The position numbers and the translations under genes were made by a program. The notes under the pieces were generated by a model. The model saw only the letters and a list, made by a program, of their open reading frames with translations. It was not told the origin of the DNA and made no database searches. From the NCBI GenBank assembly GCA_026391005.1, contig JAPLEV010000050.1, forward strand, positions 1 to 64,000: DNA of 64,000 bases, given 5' to 3'. The DNA is from Flavobacteriia bacterium (lineage in GTDB: Bacteria > Bacteroidota > Bacteroidia > Flavobacteriales_D > Crocinitomicaceae). This document shows, in pieces, positions 9,121-16,703 of this stretch; position 1 is the first letter of the stretch, and the number at the start of each line of letters is the position of its first letter.

Positions 9121-10077
9121 TTAAAATTGGAATTTTGTCGTTGTTTGTTCTTTTATTGCTTCTCTGTATTCGGAGAGCATTTCACTAATGATGTCAGCCG
9201 CTGGTAATATCGTGTCCAAGATGGCGGAAACTTGTCCAATTTCTAATTCACCATTTTCTAAATCTCCCTCAAACATTCCTTTCTTAGCGCGTCCTTTTCC
9301 TAACAGTTCTTTCAATTCATCGGTATCGGCTCCGTTTTCGTATGCGCTACTCACCAATTCGGCGAATTTATTTTTGAGCAGTCTAACTGGGGTTAATTCC
9401 TTTAAAGTTAATAAAGTATCGCCTTCATTCGAATTAATAACGGCATTTTTAAAGTTAATATGAGCACTTGCTTCAACAGAAGCGACAAATCTACTTCCAA
9501 CTTGTACCCCGTCGGCTCCTAAATTCATGGCGGCTAACATGGCCTTTCCAGTTCCAATTCCGCCTGCAGCAATTAATGGGACATTGACTTTCTTTGATAC
9601 CATTGGAATTAAACACATGGTAGTGGTTTCATCACGCCCATTATGACCACCAGCTTCAAATCCTTCTGCAACAATAGCATCGACGCCGGCATCTTGTGCT
9701 TTTAGCGCAAATTTTAGGCTAGATACCACATGCACGACAATTATTCCATGTGATTTCAAATGACTTGTCCATGTACTTGGGTTACCTGCTGAGGTGAAAA
9801 CGATAGGAACTTTATATTTTATGATGGTTGCAATGTGTTTATCGCTATCGGGATATAGCATCGGAAGGTTAACTGCAAAAGGCTTATTGGTGGCCGCTTT
9901 ACATTGGATAATTTGTTGTTCTAGAATTTCAGGATACATGGATCCTGAACCAATTATTCCTAATCCTCCAGCATTTGAAACGGCGGATGCTAATTCCCAT
10001 CCTGAACACCAGATCATTCCTGCCTGAATTAAAGGGATTTCTATACCAAATAATGCACAAATACGATTTTCACTCAT
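9121..10077 (-). CDS. nitronate monooxygenase / FabK-like FMN enzyme (318 aa)
   Basis: TIM-barrel flavoprotein of the nitronate monooxygenase (2-nitropropane dioxygenase) family, which also contains the enoyl-ACP reductase FabK. The N-terminal IPLIQAGM segment, the EAGGHNG motif at 141-147 that binds FMN, and GGIGTGKA at 172-179 with DGVQVGSRF after it are all present. The family oxidises alkyl nitronates with FMN and oxygen, or reduces enoyl-ACP; sequence alone does not decide between the two, and context (peptidases, T9SS cargo) does not help. Length is typical. It is the first gene of the five-gene minus-strand run; a TAATTTTG element lies 23-30 bases upstream of its ATG. Confidence 0.85.
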   Translation of the reverse strand: MSENRICALFGIEIPLIQAGMIWCSGWELASAVSNAGGLGIIGSGSMYPEILEQQIIQCKAATNKPFAVNLPMLYPDSDKHIATIIKYKVPIVFTSAGNPSTWTSHLKSHGIIVVHVVSSLKFALKAQDAGVDAIVAEGFEAGGHNGRDETTTMCLIPMVSKKVNVPLIAAGGIGTGKAMLAAMNLGADGVQVGSRFVASVEASAHINFKNAVINSNEGDTLLTLKELTPVRLLKNKFAELVSSAYENGADTDELKELLGKGRAKKGMFEGDLENGELEIGQVSAILDTILPAADIISEMLSEYREAIKEQTTTKFQF

Positions 10078-10099
10078 TTCTTTAACTTTTCTTCTTCCG

Positions 10100-10107
10100 C
10101 AAAATTA
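10100..10107 (-). promoter_or_regulatory. predicted -7 element of the nitronate monooxygenase/M16 operon
   Basis: Reading the minus strand, TAATTTTG matches the Bacteroidota -7 consensus TAnnTTTG. It would start transcription about 15 bases before the ATG at 10077. I see no good TTTG at the -33 distance, so the assignment rests on the -7 box and position. Confidence 0.5.
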
Positions 10108-10150
10108 CGTAAATAGTCGAATAGCGATCGTTGATTTAATCAAGCATATT

Positions 10151-10202
10151 AAAAGTAAGTATAATCTTTCATTATTTGATGTAAGCGCAATGACTTACTT
10201 TT
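10151..10202. repeat. 10-bp inverted repeat in a divergent intergenic region
   Basis: AAAAGTAAGT at 10151-10160 is perfectly complementary to ACTTACTTTT at 10193-10202, with 32 bases between. It lies between the divergent nitronate monooxygenase-like and 1354-residue protein genes. It could be an operator or the stem of a small RNA; the run of T after the right arm would also fit a weak terminator reading rightwards. Confidence 0.35.
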
Positions 10203-10290
10203 TTGGATATTTATTCCAATTTGGCAGGAATACCTATACTAAACATGATTTTCCCATCATTTTTAATTAATTTAGGAGCAAATTTTATTC

Positions 10291-13200
10291 ATGCGTTGTT
10301 TTGTTGTCTTTTTCTGTTTTGTATTTCTCTTCCAATATTCTTGGGGGCAGGCATCAAAATTAGAAACGGGTGCTTCACACGGCACTCATTCGGGAGGGTT
10401 TTTTGAAAACAAAGGTCAATGGCCAGAAGGGGTATTGTTTAAAACCCAAATTTCTGGTGGTAATATCTGGGTGCAACAAAAAAAGTTAGTTTTTCATCTA
10501 CAAGATTTTTCTCAATTACATAAAGCACACTTCGATGGCGAAGTAACAGGGGATCCCGTTCTGAAAGAAACGGTGGTGCATTTGAATTTTCTTGGTTCAA
10601 ATTTCGTTCAGTCTAGTGAAAAAAGTAAACCATTGCCTTTTTACTATAATTATTTTGTGGGAAAAGATAGCACGAAATGGGCTTCTGATGTGCATGGTTT
10701 CGAAGAGGTTACTCTCCCTAATTTGTATGATGGAATTGATTTGAAATTTGCTACTTCTAAGGACTTGACTAAATATGAATTTTTGGTAAAACCAAGCGTT
10801 GACCCTTCTCAAATTGCCTTGAATTATGTAGGACAAGAGAAAATGAAAATTGAGAGAAATGGGAATCTAAGTTTGCTTACTTCTTTAGGGAAAATCGTAG
10901 AGCAAAAACCAATCGCATATCAAGTTATTGACGGAAAGAGACGCGAGATAAAATGTGAATTTGAGATAAAGGACAGTATCGTTTCTTTTAAGCTAGGTAG
11001 TTATAATTCGAGTGTTGAATTAATTATAGATCCTGTATTGGTTTTCGCAACGTATAATGGAGCCATTTCTGATAATTTTGGCATGACAGCTACATATGGG
11101 TATGATGGAACTGCCTATTCGGGTGGTACGGTATATGGAAATAATTATCCTTTACCGAACCCAAATGCTTTTGATGTGGCATCTAATTTCACCGCGGTTG
11201 CAGGGAACTATGGAATTACAGATGTTTTTATTTCTAAGTATACAGCGAATGGAACGTACATGATCTGGTCCACTTTTTTAGGTGGCGGTAATATGGTGGA
11301 TGGTACTGAAACTGCTCACAGCTTAATTTGTGATTCTAGTAACAATTTGTATGTTTTTGGAGCAACATCAAGTCTTGATTTCCCTACGACACCAGGTGCT
11401 TATCAAGGTAATCATAATGGGGGGAATGTGGGCGCTAACTTTTTATACAATGGGGTGTATTTTTCGAACCAAGGAACAGATATCTATGTTTCGAAATTAA
11501 GTGCGAATGGTCAAAATTTACTTGGTTCCACGTACGTTGGTGGTTCAAGTAATGACGGTGTAAATTATAAAATTTCAGGATTGCCATACAATGGCACATT
11601 CCTATATGATTCATTAACGACCAATTATGGCGATCAGTTTCGTGGAGAAATTATGTTGGATGAATCGAATAACATCTTAATTGGTTCTTGTTCGCGCTCT
11701 TCTAATTTTCCAGTCTCCAACGCTTTTCAAGCTATTAAATCAGGAGGGCAAGATGCAGTTGTTTTTAAACTTTCTTCCAATTTTTCCAATCTTTTATTTT
11801 CTTCGTTTTACGGAGGATCTCTAAATGATGCCTGTTATTCCATTAAAATTGACACGCTAAATAACGTGGTTTTTGCTGGTGGGACTTGCTCAAGTAATTT
11901 ACCTGGCACCACCGGTGGATTTACACCTACCTACCAAGGTGGTAAAACGGATGGGTATGTCGCAAAAATCACTTCCTCAGGAAACAGTATTATCAACGCT
12001 AGTTATTTAGGGAAATTCGACTACGACCAAGCATTTTTTGTCGAAATAGACCGAAACAACAATGTGTTTGTTTTGGGTCAAACGCAAAGTGGAACATTTC
12101 CAGTTTTCAATGCTTCTTATTCAAATCCCAATAGTAGTCAGTTCATAATTAAGTTAAATAACAGCTTGACGCTTAATCTGGCTTCTACGGTTATAGGCAA
12201 TGGAAACGGCACCATCAATATCTCACCATCTGCATTTTTAGTCGATATCTGCGGGAATATTTACATCTCTGGTTGGGGTGCGAATATTTTGCAAAACACG
12301 CCATTAAGTGGAATGCCTATTTCTCCTAACGCTTTTCAGCCCTTTACAACTGGTTTCGATTTTTATTTGATGGTCTTAGAGCGAGATTTTCTTGGTTTAC
12401 TGTATGGAAGTTACATCGGTGGCCCCAATGCTAGTGAGCATGTTGATGGTGGAACCTCAAGGTTTGATAAAAATGGCGTTGTGTATCAATCGGTATGCGG
12501 TGGTTGCGGTGGATATAGTGATTTTCCAACTAGTCCTGGGGCTTGGTCTCCATCAAATAATAGTTCTAATTGCAATAACCTACTTTTTAAATTTGATTTT
12601 CAAATAATCCCCAATGCTCAATTTTCGACCAGTACCAATATTGGTTGCGAGGACTTTGTCGTTTACTTCAATAATTCATCATCGCTGCAGGATGAGTATT
12701 TATGGGATTTTGGTAATAATAATACCACCTCTACTGTTTACAACCCTGTTGTTACCTATACAGAAGAAGGGGTCTACAATGTATTTCTGTATGTTACAGA
12801 TAGCGTTTGCGCTTTGACAGACACAGCACAAATTACAATTACGGTCTTAGATTCTATTTCGTTTACAGTATTAGATACTATTAACTTATGCTCCAATGTT
12901 CCTTATTTGTTATCAGTAAATCCAAATGGGCTTTCTAATTCGGTAATTTGGTCACTAAATAGTAATCTTTCTAATCCACTAAACAATCCAATGGATTCAT
13001 CGATAATTGTTTCAAGTGCTGGAATGTATTATGTAGAGGTAGGGAATGGGCTTTGTAGTCGATTAGATAGTGTTTTTGTGAATTTTGATGTCCCAATTTC
13101 AGCTAATTTTTCACCTTCGGTTGTTGGAGGATGTACTCCAATTACGGTTGATTTTGACAATTCATCCAGTGTAACCAGTAATTTTTATTGGAATTTTGGA

Positions 13201-14355
13201 AATGGTGTGGTGGATTCCATCAATTACTCCCCGTCGATCACCTATTCTCAACCTGGCACCTATTTAGTCACTCTTTTCATTTTAGATACAGCCTGCGCAG
13301 GAGTAGATTCTGCCTCATTTACCATTAATGTCTCTCCTTCCATTTCAGTTTCCTTAACAGATGTTGTGAATATTTGTACGAGTAGCCCAATTAGCTTGGT
13401 TCCAACGGTGAGCGGTGGTGCAAATTATTTTATATGGTCTTCCAATAATCAATTTAGTGACACCTTAAATGCGAGTGTGTCAGATACAACGCTCTTCTTA
13501 ATTGATCCTCAATCTGGTTACTATTATTTTCAAGCGGGAAACAATGATTGCTCCATAATGGATAGTGTATTAATTGTAATTTTTAGTAATGATCTGAATT
13601 TAACAGCCTCCAATACGCTTTGTTTAGGGGATAGTTTATTGGCTACGGTAACGAATTCAGGAACGGAATCTTTTACCTACGTTTGGTCTCCTTTATCGGT
13701 TATTCTAAATCCAAATCCTTCCAATCAAGTCTATGTGCAGCCTTTGTCTTCTCAATACATTTATGTGGAGGCCACTTCGGCCACTAATTGTGTGGTAAAT
13801 GATTCGGTTTTTGTAAGCGTATTTTACCTCGATCCTAGCTCTGTCGTTGCGTCTGCTCAACCAACATTGGTAGTTCCAGGTTCGCAAGTTTTGCTGAGCG
13901 GATTACCTGGTGGGATGACAACGTATTCTTGGACGCCTATCGCGGGACTTAATACACCAACTCTGCAGAACACTTTTGCAACGGTTCAACAAACGACCAT
14001 TTTTACGCTAACTGTTTCTGATGGGGTTTGTTTTGTTAGTGATACAACAGAAGTGAAGGTGTATGAAATAATTTGTGATGATCCGTATGTCTTTGTCCCA
14101 AATGCATTTTCACCCAACGGTGATGGGAATAATGATGTCTTGTATGTAAGAGGTCTATGGGTTGAAAAAGTGATTTTCCGTGTATTTGACAGATGGGGAG
14201 AGCTAGTCTTTGAATCCGATCAAATTGCAAATGGTTGGGATGGCACCTTCCAAGGAAGGAAATTAGCGCCGGATGTATTTGACTATTACCTAGATGTAAC
14301 TTGTATCGGTGGGTTGAAATCAATTAGTAAAGGGAACGTAACATTAATGAAATAA
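10291..14355 (+). CDS. T9SS type B cargo protein with SBBP-like and PKD domains (1354 aa)
   Basis: Very large secreted protein. A signal peptide (first 18 residues, ending YSWGQA) is followed by the FFENKGQWP motif that opens a conserved Bacteroidota N-terminal domain. Residues about 250-760 form beta-propeller-like SBBP repeats, recognisable by recurring GG-x-x-x-D / SKL-x-x-x-G units such as YVSKLSANG and FLGGG. Then come at least two PKD domains around 780-870 and 950-1030 (motifs YLWDFGNNN and FYWNFGNG). The C-terminal 85 residues are a type B sorting domain: FVPNAFSPNGDGNND, VFDRWGELVFES, GWDGTFQGR and final KGNVTLMK. Exported by the T9SS to the surface or medium; probable adhesin or carbohydrate-contact protein (inference). 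The M42 peptidase gene begins 3 bases after its stop, so they are probably co-transcribed. Confidence 0.92.
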   Translation: MRCFVVFFCFVFLFQYSWGQASKLETGASHGTHSGGFFENKGQWPEGVLFKTQISGGNIWVQQKKLVFHLQDFSQLHKAHFDGEVTGDPVLKETVVHLNFLGSNFVQSSEKSKPLPFYYNYFVGKDSTKWASDVHGFEEVTLPNLYDGIDLKFATSKDLTKYEFLVKPSVDPSQIALNYVGQEKMKIERNGNLSLLTSLGKIVEQKPIAYQVIDGKRREIKCEFEIKDSIVSFKLGSYNSSVELIIDPVLVFATYNGAISDNFGMTATYGYDGTAYSGGTVYGNNYPLPNPNAFDVASNFTAVAGNYGITDVFISKYTANGTYMIWSTFLGGGNMVDGTETAHSLICDSSNNLYVFGATSSLDFPTTPGAYQGNHNGGNVGANFLYNGVYFSNQGTDIYVSKLSANGQNLLGSTYVGGSSNDGVNYKISGLPYNGTFLYDSLTTNYGDQFRGEIMLDESNNILIGSCSRSSNFPVSNAFQAIKSGGQDAVVFKLSSNFSNLLFSSFYGGSLNDACYSIKIDTLNNVVFAGGTCSSNLPGTTGGFTPTYQGGKTDGYVAKITSSGNSIINASYLGKFDYDQAFFVEIDRNNNVFVLGQTQSGTFPVFNASYSNPNSSQFIIKLNNSLTLNLASTVIGNGNGTINISPSAFLVDICGNIYISGWGANILQNTPLSGMPISPNAFQPFTTGFDFYLMVLERDFLGLLYGSYIGGPNASEHVDGGTSRFDKNGVVYQSVCGGCGGYSDFPTSPGAWSPSNNSSNCNNLLFKFDFQIIPNAQFSTSTNIGCEDFVVYFNNSSSLQDEYLWDFGNNNTTSTVYNPVVTYTEEGVYNVFLYVTDSVCALTDTAQITITVLDSISFTVLDTINLCSNVPYLLSVNPNGLSNSVIWSLNSNLSNPLNNPMDSSIIVSSAGMYYVEVGNGLCSRLDSVFVNFDVPISANFSPSVVGGCTPITVDFDNSSSVTSNFYWNFGNGVVDSINYSPSITYSQPGTYLVTLFILDTACAGVDSASFTINVSPSISVSLTDVVNICTSSPISLVPTVSGGANYFIWSSNNQFSDTLNASVSDTTLFLIDPQSGYYYFQAGNNDCSIMDSVLIVIFSNDLNLTASNTLCLGDSLLATVTNSGTESFTYVWSPLSVILNPNPSNQVYVQPLSSQYIYVEATSATNCVVNDSVFVSVFYLDPSSVVASAQPTLVVPGSQVLLSGLPGGMTTYSWTPIAGLNTPTLQNTFATVQQTTIFTLTVSDGVCFVSDTTEVKVYEIICDDPYVFVPNAFSPNGDGNNDVLYVRGLWVEKVIFRVFDRWGELVFESDQIANGWDGTFQGRKLAPDVFDYYLDVTCIGGLKSISKGNVTLMK

Positions 14356-14358
14356 ACT

Positions 14359-15438
14359 ATGAAAAAAATTATCACTTCGAATTCAGAGAAATTCCTCGAA
14401 AAATATTTAAATAATGCGAGTCCAACAGGGTTTGAGTCGGAAGGACAAAAATTATGGTTAGAATATATCAAACCATATATTGATGATTATTTTGTCGATA
14501 ATTATGGTTCCGTTGCTGGTATAATTAATCCAGGAATGGATTATAAAGTGGTTATCGAAGCGCATGCCGATGAAATTTCATGGTTTGTCCACTATATCAC
14601 TAAGGATGGTTTTATCTATTTAAAGCGAAATGGTGGTTCGGATCACATGATCGCGCCTTCAAAACGGGTAAACATTCATACAGATAAAGGCATAGTGAAA
14701 GCTATTTTTGGTTGGCCTGCGATCCATATGAGACATGCTAAAGAAGAAACGCCAAGTATGAAAAACATCTTTTTAGATTGCGGCTGCGCTACAAAAGAGG
14801 AGGTTGAAAAATTGGGCGTTCATGTGGGTTGCGTGGCAACTTTTGAGGATGAATTCATGATTCTGAATAAAAATAAATACGTTGGACGTGCCTTAGATAA
14901 TAGAGTAGGTGGCTTTATGATTGCTGAAGTAGCTCGCTTATTAAAAGAAACGAAAACGGCTCTTCCATTTACCTTGTATGTGGTTAATGCGGTCCAAGAA
15001 GAGATTGGTCTGCGTGGTGCTGAAATGATTGCGCATAGAATAAAACCGGATGTGGCATTGATTACGGATGTTTGTCATGATACCGCTACGCCGATGGTAG
15101 ATAAAATAGAAAATGGCGATCAAAAGTCGGGATATGGTCCGGTATTAACGTATGGCCCAGCTGTACAGAATAATTTCTTGAAGTTAATAATTAAAGCTGC
15201 AGATAAAAATAAAATACCTTTTCAACGGGCAGCTGTTTCTCGCTCTACGGGAACGGATACGGATGCTTTTGCTTATTCCAATGAAGGAGTTACCAGTGCA
15301 TTGATATCCTTACCATTGCGTTACATGCACACTACGGTTGAAACAGTACACAAGGAGGATGTGGAAAATTGTATCCGTCTCATTTTTGAATCCTTGAAGA
15401 CCATAAAGCAAGGACAAGACTTTAGGTATTTGAAGTAA
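14359..15438 (+). CDS. M42 family metallo-aminopeptidase (359 aa)
   Basis: Cytoplasmic di-metal aminopeptidase of the M42 family (FrvX, PepA-type glutamyl aminopeptidase, tetrahedral TET peptidases), which trim N-terminal residues from peptides. The metal ligands are visible in order: EAHADEIS (His69, Asp71), GRALDNRVGG (Asp180), VQEEIGLRGA (Glu214/Glu215, catalytic base and ligand), TDVCHDTATP (Asp237) and RYMHTTVE (His324). Length is normal and no signal peptide is present. It lies 3 bases after the T9SS gene. The last 39 codons exist again, in diverged form, about 1.1 kb downstream at 16443-16559, evidence of a lost paralogue or partial duplication. Confidence 0.92.
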   Translation: MKKIITSNSEKFLEKYLNNASPTGFESEGQKLWLEYIKPYIDDYFVDNYGSVAGIINPGMDYKVVIEAHADEISWFVHYITKDGFIYLKRNGGSDHMIAPSKRVNIHTDKGIVKAIFGWPAIHMRHAKEETPSMKNIFLDCGCATKEEVEKLGVHVGCVATFEDEFMILNKNKYVGRALDNRVGGFMIAEVARLLKETKTALPFTLYVVNAVQEEIGLRGAEMIAHRIKPDVALITDVCHDTATPMVDKIENGDQKSGYGPVLTYGPAVQNNFLKLIIKAADKNKIPFQRAAVSRSTGTDTDAFAYSNEGVTSALISLPLRYMHTTVETVHKEDVENCIRLIFESLKTIKQGQDFRYLK

Positions 15439-15740
15439 ATTTTCTTTTTATAATCTTCAACAAAAGGATATTATTTATTTCTATAATAAATTTCTATAAG
15501 TATTAATAGGCGCTTTTTCATAGTCCTAGATTATTTCTTACCAAACTAATAAAATTGATAGATACGCTTGCCCTAAAATAATTTTAGGATATGATAGATT
15601 TAAACATCATTTTTGTATTTATTGCCAAATAATTTGTTACTATTGAAATTACTTTCATTTAGTATTAAAGCGTATTTTTTGGAACAACTTTCAAATAATT
15701 AATATCTATTAGAAAAACTATAATCTTAAACCAGTAAACC
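15439..15740. other. AT-rich intergenic region, no gene seen
   Basis: These 302 bases have no convincing reading frame. They hold a short hairpin, CCTAAAA-TAA-TTTTAGG at 15572-15588, without a T-run, and a TATTTTTTGG at 15673 that loosely resembles a -7 element for the following gene. Confidence 0.5.
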
Positions 15741-16340
15741 ATGAAAAAAATATTCTGCTTAGCATTTTTAAGTTTAAATATGATCGCTAGTGCACAAGGT
15801 GCAATTAGCTTACCTGATTTATCTATTATGTATACTTTCTGGCAAAATAAAGTGGTATTCGGGGCCACTGGCATGAAGTCTTGTTCAATTTCTGTTGCAG
15901 GGGGGACAGTAACTCCCGCAAGTTGGACTGATCAAAATGGCCTAGACCGTGAAGGATATTATGTTAATGTGGCGGAAGGCACTGAACGGGTTTCCATTAC
16001 CTTGATGGGAAAAGATTTTAAAGGGAAACGGCATAATTTGGGAACCCATATGTATAAAGTAGTACCATTTCCAACTGCTCAAGTTTCCGGATCAACTATT
16101 TCAAAGTCTACAGGATTTGTCGCAAATGTCAGTCTTGGTGCTGATTCACCTTTCACAGGTATTAATTTTCAGGTTGAAGGAGGAACCATTGATGGTGTGC
16201 CATTTTCAGGAAAGTTAGTTCCAGGAAGTTTGTTTGAAAATGTAGCAACAGGAAAAAAGGTTGCTGTTGAGATGTTTTATACCCAAAACGGAGTTAAATC
16301 TGCTGTTCCAGCTCAAGGTATTCTGGTTGTTACAGACTAA
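15741..16340 (+). CDS. secreted protein resembling the GldM C-terminal domains (199 aa)
   Basis: Exported protein with a signal peptide (first 19 residues, ending ASAQG). The rest is predicted beta-sheet. The order of segments, first a VVFGATGMKSCSISVAGGTVTP stretch cut here to its sense (a strand plus Gly-rich turn), then HMYKVVPFPTAQVSG, then a final strand set, resembles the last two domains of the gliding/T9SS protein GldM, where a similar KRVPDPVA-type linker joins two beta domains. That resemblance is my reading and needs a profile search. The N-terminal transmembrane helix and long coiled domains of GldM are absent, so this would be a free-standing periplasmic relative. It lies between an M42 gene and a decayed copy of the M42 end. 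Confidence 0.65.
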   Translation: MKKIFCLAFLSLNMIASAQGAISLPDLSIMYTFWQNKVVFGATGMKSCSISVAGGTVTPASWTDQNGLDREGYYVNVAEGTERVSITLMGKDFKGKRHNLGTHMYKVVPFPTAQVSGSTISKSTGFVANVSLGADSPFTGINFQVEGGTIDGVPFSGKLVPGSLFENVATGKKVAVEMFYTQNGVKSAVPAQGILVVTD

Positions 16341-16442
16341 ATATCTAATTTACTTTTCATTTCTTTTTTATGTTGGTTTCATGAATACAAATATGTTCTT
16401 TAAACTATTAATTGTCGGCAATCGATTTCATTAACATAAAGG

Positions 16443-16559
16443 TACATGCACACCAAGGTTGAAACGATTCATAAGGAGGATGTAGAAAATTGTATTCATC
16501 TCATTTTTGAATCACTGAAGACCATAAAGCAAGGACAAGACTTTAGGTATTTGAAGTAA
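16443..16559 (+). pseudogene. 3' remnant of an M42 aminopeptidase gene
   Basis: 117 bases match the final 39 codons of the M42 gene at 15322-15438 with 11 differences (about 91 per cent). The frame is open to the same TAA stop, reading YMHTKVETIHKEDVENC and on to GQDFRYLK. Seven of the changes are silent third-position or equivalent changes, and the last 41 bases are identical. There is no start codon or upstream part of the enzyme, so this is a fragment, not a gene. Confidence 0.85.
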
Positions 16560-16580
16560 TTTCTTTTAGTTAGATTTTCA

Positions 16581-16627
16581 TCCTTTTGTACTTGTGCTGA
16601 GCTTGCCGTAGTAACAAGACAAAAGGA
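16581..16627. repeat. imperfect hairpin, possible dispersed intergenic element
   Basis: TCCTTTTGTACTTGT at 16581-16595 pairs with ACAAGACAAAAGGA at 16614-16627 (14 pairs, one bulged base). The loop reads GCTGAGCTTGCCGTAGT, similar to hairpin-type sequences repeated between genes in many Bacteroidota. No T-run follows on either strand, so it is not a standard terminator. It sits between the M42 remnant and the next gene; the remaining parts of 16341-16703 hold nothing else I can identify. Confidence 0.45.
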
Positions 16628-16676
16628 CAAACAAAATAAAGTCTGATTTTTATCGAGAAATACTGATAATATTTCT

Positions 16677-16684
16677 TATTTTTG
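16677..16684 (+). promoter_or_regulatory. predicted -7 element for the type A T9SS protein gene
   Basis: TATTTTTG fits TAnnTTTG and lies 19 bases before the ATG at 16704. No clear -33 TTTG is visible at 17-23 bases upstream. Confidence 0.45.
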
Positions 16685-16703
16685 GTATACTAACTCTACC
16701 ATT

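Noticed and set aside
10203..10406. 67-residue frame overlapping the start of the 1354-residue protein
   Set aside because: It overlaps the signal-peptide region of the large gene in another frame and ends inside it; the large gene has far better support.
15572..15588. CCTAAAA-TAA-TTTTAGG as terminator of the M42 gene
   Set aside because: The stem is AT-rich and short and no T-run follows.
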